NCBI GenBank assembly: GCA_025927495.1
Contig: JAICLH010000002.1
Coordinates: forward strand, 1 to 47,606
Origin: Gemmatimonadaceae bacterium
Lineage (GTDB): Bacteria; Gemmatimonadota; Gemmatimonadetes; Gemmatimonadales; Gemmatimonadaceae
Length of the DNA stretch: 47,606 nucleotides
Direction: 5' to 3'
The position numbers and the translations under genes are program-made. The notes under the pieces are model-generated. The model was not told the origin of the DNA. It did not search any database and saw nothing but the letters and a program-made list of their open reading frames with translations. Shown in pieces: positions 43,766-47,606 of the stretch. Within the stretch, counting starts at the first letter, position 1; each line of letters starts with the position of its first letter.

Positions 43766-44698
43766 TCACGGAACATCTCGCGTAGTGGCCTCCGCAAGGA
43801 CTCTGCGAGTCTCGCGCGGCGCCGCGGCGCCGGCCGTCATTGGCTTCGTTGCGCGTACGAACCCACTCATGATCCTGTTCTCGACCCGATCGGCCAATTC
43901 CGCGTCAAGGCCGGTGCCGACGAGGAGGGCGGCCGCATCGTCGCGGGTATAGACGCGCGTCGGCTCGATGCTCGCGTTTTCGAAGCCCACCGCGGTCAGC
44001 AGCTCAAGGAACTCCTGCTCCTCGAGTGCCCCCGCGACGCACCCCGTCCAGAGCGGCATGCTCGCCTTCACAGCGTTAGGCAGCCCGCCGCGGACGATCA
44101 CGTCGCTCACGGCAAAGCGACCGCCTGGCTTGAGCACGCGGAACGCCTCGGCCAGAGCCGTTCGCTTGTCGCCCGAGAGATTGATCACGCAATTCGAGAT
44201 GATGACGTCGACGGTGTTCGACGGCAGCGGGATCGCCTCGATGTGTCCTCTGAGGAATTCGACATTCGTTGCGCCTGCCTTCGCCTTGTTCTCGAGAGCG
44301 AGCACAAGCATCTCGTCGGTCATGTCCAGGCCGTATGCCTTGCCGCTCGGTCCAACCCGCTTGGCCGACAACAGCACGTCGATGCCGCCGCCGGATCCGA
44401 GGTCGAGTACCGTCTCACCCTCGTGGAGCTCGGCGAGCGCGGTCGGATTGCCGCATCCCAGCGATGCGAGGAGTGCCTCGGCCGGCAAGCCGGCAGTCTG
44501 GCCGGCGTCGTACAGATTGGCGGTGATGGGATCCCAGGTCTCGTTCGCCGGGCCGCAGCACCCGGACGACTCGCTCGTGCCGCAGCACGATACGTTAGGC
44601 GCGCCGTCGGCGACTTGCTGCGCAACCCGGCCATAACGCGAACGGACGACTTCACGAATCTCCTCGAGCGTGACGTGGCCCACTGTGTTCTCGGACAT
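43766..44698 (-). CDS. arsM: Arsenite methyltransferase ArsM
   Basis: The ATG at 44698 has a strong AGGAGG site upstream and gives 310 residues; the track's longer frame runs into arsR. It is a SAM-dependent methyltransferase with LDLGSGGGIDVLLSAKRVG (motif I) and LYDAGQTAGLPAEALLASLGCGNP, as in bacterial ArsM. Conserved As(III)-binding cysteines appear in SLGCGNP, ISNCVINLS and LWTGCVAGAL, and the N terminus is Cys-rich (SCCGTSESSGCCG). It converts arsenite to methylated, volatile products. An ArsR-like box sits just before the gene (44714-44736), and arsN2 follows directly, so the three genes form one arsenic response unit. Confidence 0.95.
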   Translation of the reverse strand: MSENTVGHVTLEEIREVVRSRYGRVAQQVADGAPNVSCCGTSESSGCCGPANETWDPITANLYDAGQTAGLPAEALLASLGCGNPTALAELHEGETVLDLGSGGGIDVLLSAKRVGPSGKAYGLDMTDEMLVLALENKAKAGATNVEFLRGHIEAIPLPSNTVDVIISNCVINLSGDKRTALAEAFRVLKPGGRFAVSDVIVRGGLPNAVKASMPLWTGCVAGALEEQEFLELLTAVGFENASIEPTRVYTRDDAAALLVGTGLDAELADRVENRIMSGFVRATKPMTAGAAAPRETRRVLAEATTRDVP

Positions 44699-44713
44699 CA
44701 GCTCCTCCTGCTT

Positions 44714-44736
44714 AATCAAAAAATATTGATATATTG
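44714..44736 (-). promoter_or_regulatory. ArsR operator upstream of arsM
   Basis: On the minus strand CAATATATCAATATTTTTTGATT is nearly the same as CAATATATCAAGATTTTTCGATT at 45089-45111, with two differences in 23 bp. It is an AT-rich imperfect palindrome of ATCAA/TTGAT halves, typical of ArsR/SmtB operators. It lies in the 55-bp arsR-arsM gap and so could give arsM its own ArsR-controlled promoter. Confidence 0.75.
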
Positions 44737-44753
44737 AAGAAAAGAAAAGGCCC

Positions 44754-45083
44754 TCAATCGCAGCATGCGGCTCCTCGTCGCACGGGCATCGCGCGTCGCG
44801 ACGGCTTGAGCGCGCCGAGCGCCTCCTGCATCTCGGCGAAGGCGTCGGCATTCAACGCGTAGTAGACCCACCGCCCATCCTTCCGATCGATCACCAGGCC
44901 GGCGTCCTTGAGCACTTTCAGGTGAAACGACAACCGGGACTGTGCGGCGTCGAGTGCGTTCTGCAGCTCGCACACACATCGCTCGCCATTCTGGAGCATC
45001 TCCACTATGGACACGCGCGTTTCGTCGGAGAGCGCGTGAAAGAGCTCGGCGGCTCGACGGATGTTCGGAGCGGTGGCGGTCAC
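44754..45083 (-). CDS. arsR: ArsR/SmtB family arsenic-responsive repressor
   Basis: This 109-residue winged-helix repressor contains FHALSDETRVSIVEMLQNGERCVCELQNAL with the ERCVCEL arsenite-binding motif (ELCVCDL in E. coli ArsR) and SRLSFHLKVLKDAGLVIDRKDGRWVYYALN for DNA binding. A C-terminal CC pair (RRGAACCD) may add ligands. As(III) binding should release it from the two AT-rich boxes at 44714-44736 and 45089-45114, one before arsM and one before its own start. It is the regulator of the arsenic unit and also lies upstream of the small secreted protein on the opposite strand. Confidence 0.95.
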   Translation of the reverse strand: MTATAPNIRRAAELFHALSDETRVSIVEMLQNGERCVCELQNALDAAQSRLSFHLKVLKDAGLVIDRKDGRWVYYALNADAFAEMQEALGALKPSRRAMPVRRGAACCD

Positions 45084-45088
45084 GACTG

Positions 45089-45114
45089 CAATATATCAAG
45101 ATTTTTCGATTGAA
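45089..45114 (+). promoter_or_regulatory. ArsR operator upstream of arsR
   Basis: CAATATATCAAGATTTTTCGATTGAA lies six bases before the arsR start codon on the opposite strand. It is an imperfect palindrome of ATCAA and TTGAT halves in AT-rich DNA. It shares 21 of 23 bases with the box before arsM but in the opposite orientation. It suits autorepression by ArsR. Confidence 0.75.
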
Positions 45115-45208
45115 CAAGGCCCGCGGACCATGGTCGCCGCCGCCACAGTTGGCCTGCGCTCCGCCACGGCGCGCTGGCGCCCGACGGACGTCGCGCGCAT
45201 CATTCCTA

Positions 45209-45595
45209 ATGATGACGTGTCTTCGCCGGCATGCCGTTTGGCTCATCGTGCTGCTGTGCAGCCAATTTGCGTTGGCCGCCAACGGCGTCGCTTGCGTTAG
45301 GCAGACGGATGCCGCGGCGCAGGCGCGAATGGCGACCGACATGCCGCGCATGGACATGGCGCCGTCCTCCACGCAGGCTCCGGCCCACTCGGAACGGCAT
45401 CCGCAGCCTCCGTGCGATCGGCCGTTCGGACCCGATAACTGCCAGCCGCTGTCCGCTTGTGCGCCGGCGATCGCCGTACCGCCGGCGCCGAGCGCGACGC
45501 GCTCCATGCGAGTGCGCTCCGACATGCTGCCCCTGGTCGTGCTCGCGCCGGCGGCGCGCGCCACACCCCCCGACCTCCCGCCTCCCCGCGCGTAA
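45209..45595 (+). CDS. Small secreted Cys/Met-containing protein, possible copper-associated factor
   Basis: I do not recognise the family. Tandem ATG codons at 45209/45212 open a signal peptide (MMTCLRRHAVWLIVLLCSQFALAA) and give 128 residues; the track's longer start overlaps arsR on the other strand. The mature part has MATDMPRMDMAPSS, a histidine patch (AHSERHPQPP) and cysteines in PPCDRPFGPDNCQPLSACAP. The rest is Pro/Ala-rich. Similar short Cys/Met proteins often precede copper efflux operons, which supports a periplasmic metal-binding role; this is inference. It is followed after 127 bp by the TolC-like gene of the cus operon. A plain signal-peptide protein unrelated to copper is also possible. 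Confidence 0.65.
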   Translation: MMTCLRRHAVWLIVLLCSQFALAANGVACVRQTDAAAQARMATDMPRMDMAPSSTQAPAHSERHPQPPCDRPFGPDNCQPLSACAPAIAVPPAPSATRSMRVRSDMLPLVVLAPAARATPPDLPPPRA

Positions 45596-45722
45596 TTCGA
45601 TCGGGTTGTGACCGCCGAGAGCCGGGTGCGTTAGGCATCAGACTCTCGCGCCGCGCCGCGCGTTCGATCCGCCGTCGTCTCGACGGACCACGGACCGCAT
45701 TCCCTGAACGAGAACAGTCCTC

Positions 45723-47150
45723 ATGTGGAGTCGCTCACCGCGACGCGCATCGGGCGCGATCGCCATCTCCGTCTGCACGTTTCTATGTCCGTTCGTCGAC
45801 GCGCCGGCGGTACCGGGACAGCAGGCACCCATGATCGCCCAACGGCCCGCAGCACCCACCGACGCGGTCGATTCACTCATCACGCTGGCGCTCGCAGCGA
45901 ATCCGATGGTGGCTGCTGCCGGTGCCCGGGTCGATGCTGCGCTCGCGCGCGTCGGTCCCGCTGGTGCGAGACCCGACCCAGTGCTGAGCGCTGGCATCCA
46001 GAACCTTCCGCTCGGCAGCGAGGCGCCAATGTCGGTCCCCGCCGGAACCGCGCCGACGAATGATCCCATGACCATGCGAACCATCGGCGTGAGTCAGCGC
46101 ATCCCGTTCCCCGGGAAGTTGGCGCTCCAAGAGCGCGCCGCCCAACGACAAGTCGACGCCGCGAACGCGATGCTGCTCACCGCACGCCTCGACGTCGCAC
46201 GCCAGGTTCGCGATGCGTATTACGACGTTGCGTTCGCCGATCAGTCGTTGATCCTCGTCGCCCGGCAACGCGACGTGCTCGCCGGCATCGTGCGCGTGAC
46301 GGCGGCGCGGTACACCACCGGTGCGAGCGCCCAACGCGACGTACTCGCGGCGCGCGTGCGCGCGGCGCAACTCGGAGATCAAGCCAGCGAACTCATCGAG
46401 CGACGTCGCGCGGCACTCGCCGTGCTGAACGGGCTCTTGAACCAGAAGAGCGACGCGCCGCTTGGGCCTGCGTCGATCCCGGAGCGCGTCGCTGCGGCCG
46501 CCGTGGCCGATTCCGCGTCGGCGATTCACTTTGCCGCGCAGTCGCTCGGCGCCCGCGTCGCCAACTCGCCGCTCCTTCCGCTCGACAGCATCCAGCAACT
46601 CGCCGTCGACAACAGTCCAATGCTGCGCGAACATGAAGCGCGCATCGCGGCCCAAACCGCGCGCGTTGCGCTCGCCGAGAAGGCGACGCGACCCGACTTC
46701 GATGTCTCCGTGCAATACGGACAGCGAAACGGTTTGACGGACATGTTGACCGCGCAGGTCTCGATCCCGATTCCGATTCAGCACTTGCGCAACCAGGACC
46801 TCGACGTCGCGGCGGCGCGCGACGAGCTGGTTGCGTTGCACGCCGAGCATCAGGCGCAAGTCAACGATCTGCGCGCGCGTACTGCGGCTTTGGTCAGTGA
46901 TCTGGAACGCGATCGCACGCAGCTCGCCATCGACGTCAAGGCCGTGCTGCCGCAAGGACAGGGCATGGTGTCGGCCGCGACTGCGGCGTACGACGCCGGT
47001 CGGGGCGACCTCGTGGCGGTGCTCGACGCGCGCTCGACGCTGTTGAACTACGAGTTCGAGTACGCCAAGTCGCTCACCGACTTCGCCAAGAAGCTGGCGG
47101 AGTTGCAGGAGGTGGCGGGCAGCGATGTGCTGCAGGAGGCCGCACCATGA
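45723..47150 (+). CDS. cusC: TolC/CusC-type outer-membrane efflux channel
   Basis: This 475-residue protein has an N-terminal export signal (AIAISVCTFLCPFVDAPAVPG) and two TolC-type repeats. The first shows ITLALAANPMVAAAGARVDAA, GVSQRIPFPGKLALQERAAQRQVDAA and AAYTTG-like ARYTTGASAQRDVLAAR. The second shows LAVDNSPMLREHEARIAAQTARVALAEKATRPDFDVSVQYGQRNG and AAYDAGRGDLVAVLDARSTLLNYEFEYAKSL. This is a trimeric outer-membrane channel that completes an RND pump. Its stop overlaps the CusB start (ATGA). With the left-edge genes it forms a canonical cusC-cusB-cusA order if the ends are joined. The CusC name rests on that context. Confidence 0.92.
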   Translation: MWSRSPRRASGAIAISVCTFLCPFVDAPAVPGQQAPMIAQRPAAPTDAVDSLITLALAANPMVAAAGARVDAALARVGPAGARPDPVLSAGIQNLPLGSEAPMSVPAGTAPTNDPMTMRTIGVSQRIPFPGKLALQERAAQRQVDAANAMLLTARLDVARQVRDAYYDVAFADQSLILVARQRDVLAGIVRVTAARYTTGASAQRDVLAARVRAAQLGDQASELIERRRAALAVLNGLLNQKSDAPLGPASIPERVAAAAVADSASAIHFAAQSLGARVANSPLLPLDSIQQLAVDNSPMLREHEARIAAQTARVALAEKATRPDFDVSVQYGQRNGLTDMLTAQVSIPIPIQHLRNQDLDVAAARDELVALHAEHQAQVNDLRARTAALVSDLERDRTQLAIDVKAVLPQGQGMVSAATAAYDAGRGDLVAVLDARSTLLNYEFEYAKSLTDFAKKLAELQEVAGSDVLQEAAP

Positions 47151-47606
47151 TCTCCCACGCGAGAACGCTAAGGGTCGCGCAGCTCGTTGGTGCGGCCGGT
47201 GTCGCACTGACCATTGCGGCGTGCCGGAACGATCGTGCGCCGGCCGGTAAGACACCGCCCGCTGCGCCGGCCGCGCACGCGCCGGAAACCGGCGGCATGT
47301 CGGCAATGCCTGGTATGGCGAACATGCCCGACATGGGGTCCTCTCGGGCGGACAGCGGTTTCGTTAGGCTGTCGGCGGCGCAGGTGCGGCAGCTGGGCAT
47401 TACGTTCGGCACGGTGGCCGTGAGGCCGCTCGCGGCCGACATCCGGGCCACCGGTGTCATCGTGGTCGATGAACGGCGCGTCGCGCAAATCGCGCCCAAG
47501 TTCGACGGCATCGTCGAGCGACTGGATGTCAACGCCACCGGTCAGATTGTTAGGCGCGGCGATCCCCTGCTCGACATCTACTCGCCCGATGTCCTCGCCG
47601 CCGAGC
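47147..47606 (+). CDS. cusB: CusB-type RND efflux periplasmic adaptor, N-terminal part (3' end outside right edge)
   Basis: The ATG at 47147 overlaps the TolC-like stop. The first 30 residues carry a signal peptide with a lipobox (VALTIAACRND). A Met-rich stretch (GGMSAMPGMANMPDMG) is like the Cu/Ag-binding N terminus of CusB. The adaptor fold then begins (VRLSAAQVRQLGITFGTVAVRPLAADIRATG, IAPKFDGIVERLDVNATGQ, DPLLDIYSPDVLAAE) and the window stops in the alpha-hairpin. The last eight bases equal the first eight of the window, and codon phase agrees. Joined, the gene is 1239 nt, exactly 413 codons including stop. Confidence 0.93.
   Translation, partial: MISHARTLRVAQLVGAAGVALTIAACRNDRAPAGKTPPAAPAAHAPETGGMSAMPGMANMPDMGSSRADSGFVRLSAAQVRQLGITFGTVAVRPLAADIRATGVIVVDERRVAQIAPKFDGIVERLDVNATGQIVRRGDPLLDIYSPDVLAAE

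Overview
The window is high-GC, gene-dense DNA, apparently chromosomal in style. Its family content is most typical of Gemmatimonadota, with Acidobacteriota as the main alternative: two PadR plus ADOP-type orphan ABC permease modules, a DUF5916 protein, a Ku/LigD end-joining pair, an S23-type four-helix-bundle gene, and metal-resistance modules. This assignment is inference; no rRNA, tRNA or ribosomal-protein marker is present.

Layout. (1) 1-4541: end of a CusB adaptor, the CusA copper/silver RND pump and a small CDF-like transporter. (2) 4614-5349: an inverted-repeat element carrying a four-helix-bundle (S23-like) gene. (3) 5353-13189: DUF72 and Ku (minus strand), then LigD and a TM0106-type RecB-nuclease/helicase, i.e. 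a DNA end-repair block. (4) 13202-21905: a tightly overlapping operon of an HTH-PTS-IIA protein, HyfB, HyfC, HyfE, HyfF, a hydrogenase-like large subunit, a small subunit and a TetR regulator. The large subunit has lost the nickel-iron ligands, so this looks like an energy-converting hydrogenase-related (Ehr) complex and not a hydrogenase. (5) 21902-34545: MsrA, two paralogous PadR-ADOP modules in opposite orientation, two CHASE3/PAS histidine kinases, a gene-less second copy of the inverted-repeat element, a DoxX-like remnant, an F420/NADP-type reductase and a cupredoxin lipoprotein. (6) 34614-47606: an ankyrin protein, the chrB-chrA chromate operon, a DUF1259/DUF5916/beta-propeller group, the arsR-arsM-arsN2 arsenic group, a small secreted Cys/Met protein, a TolC-type channel and the start of CusB.

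The two window ends share 8 bp (CGCCGAGC). When that overlap is collapsed, the CusB start at the right end and the CusB tail at the left end become one uninterrupted 412-codon gene in canonical cusC-cusB-cusA order. The sequence may therefore be a circular molecule (about 47.6 kb) or a self-closing contig, and the chromate, arsenic and copper modules would form one continuous island. No replication, partition or mobilisation gene was recognised.

Two further signals stand out. The heptamer GTTAGGC/GCCTAAC occurs 69 times by hand count, about one per 690 bp and roughly tenfold above a composition-based expectation, in several reading frames, on both strands and between genes. The four-helix-bundle inverted-repeat element exists in a gene-bearing and a gene-less form, both with the same conserved 110-bp tail.
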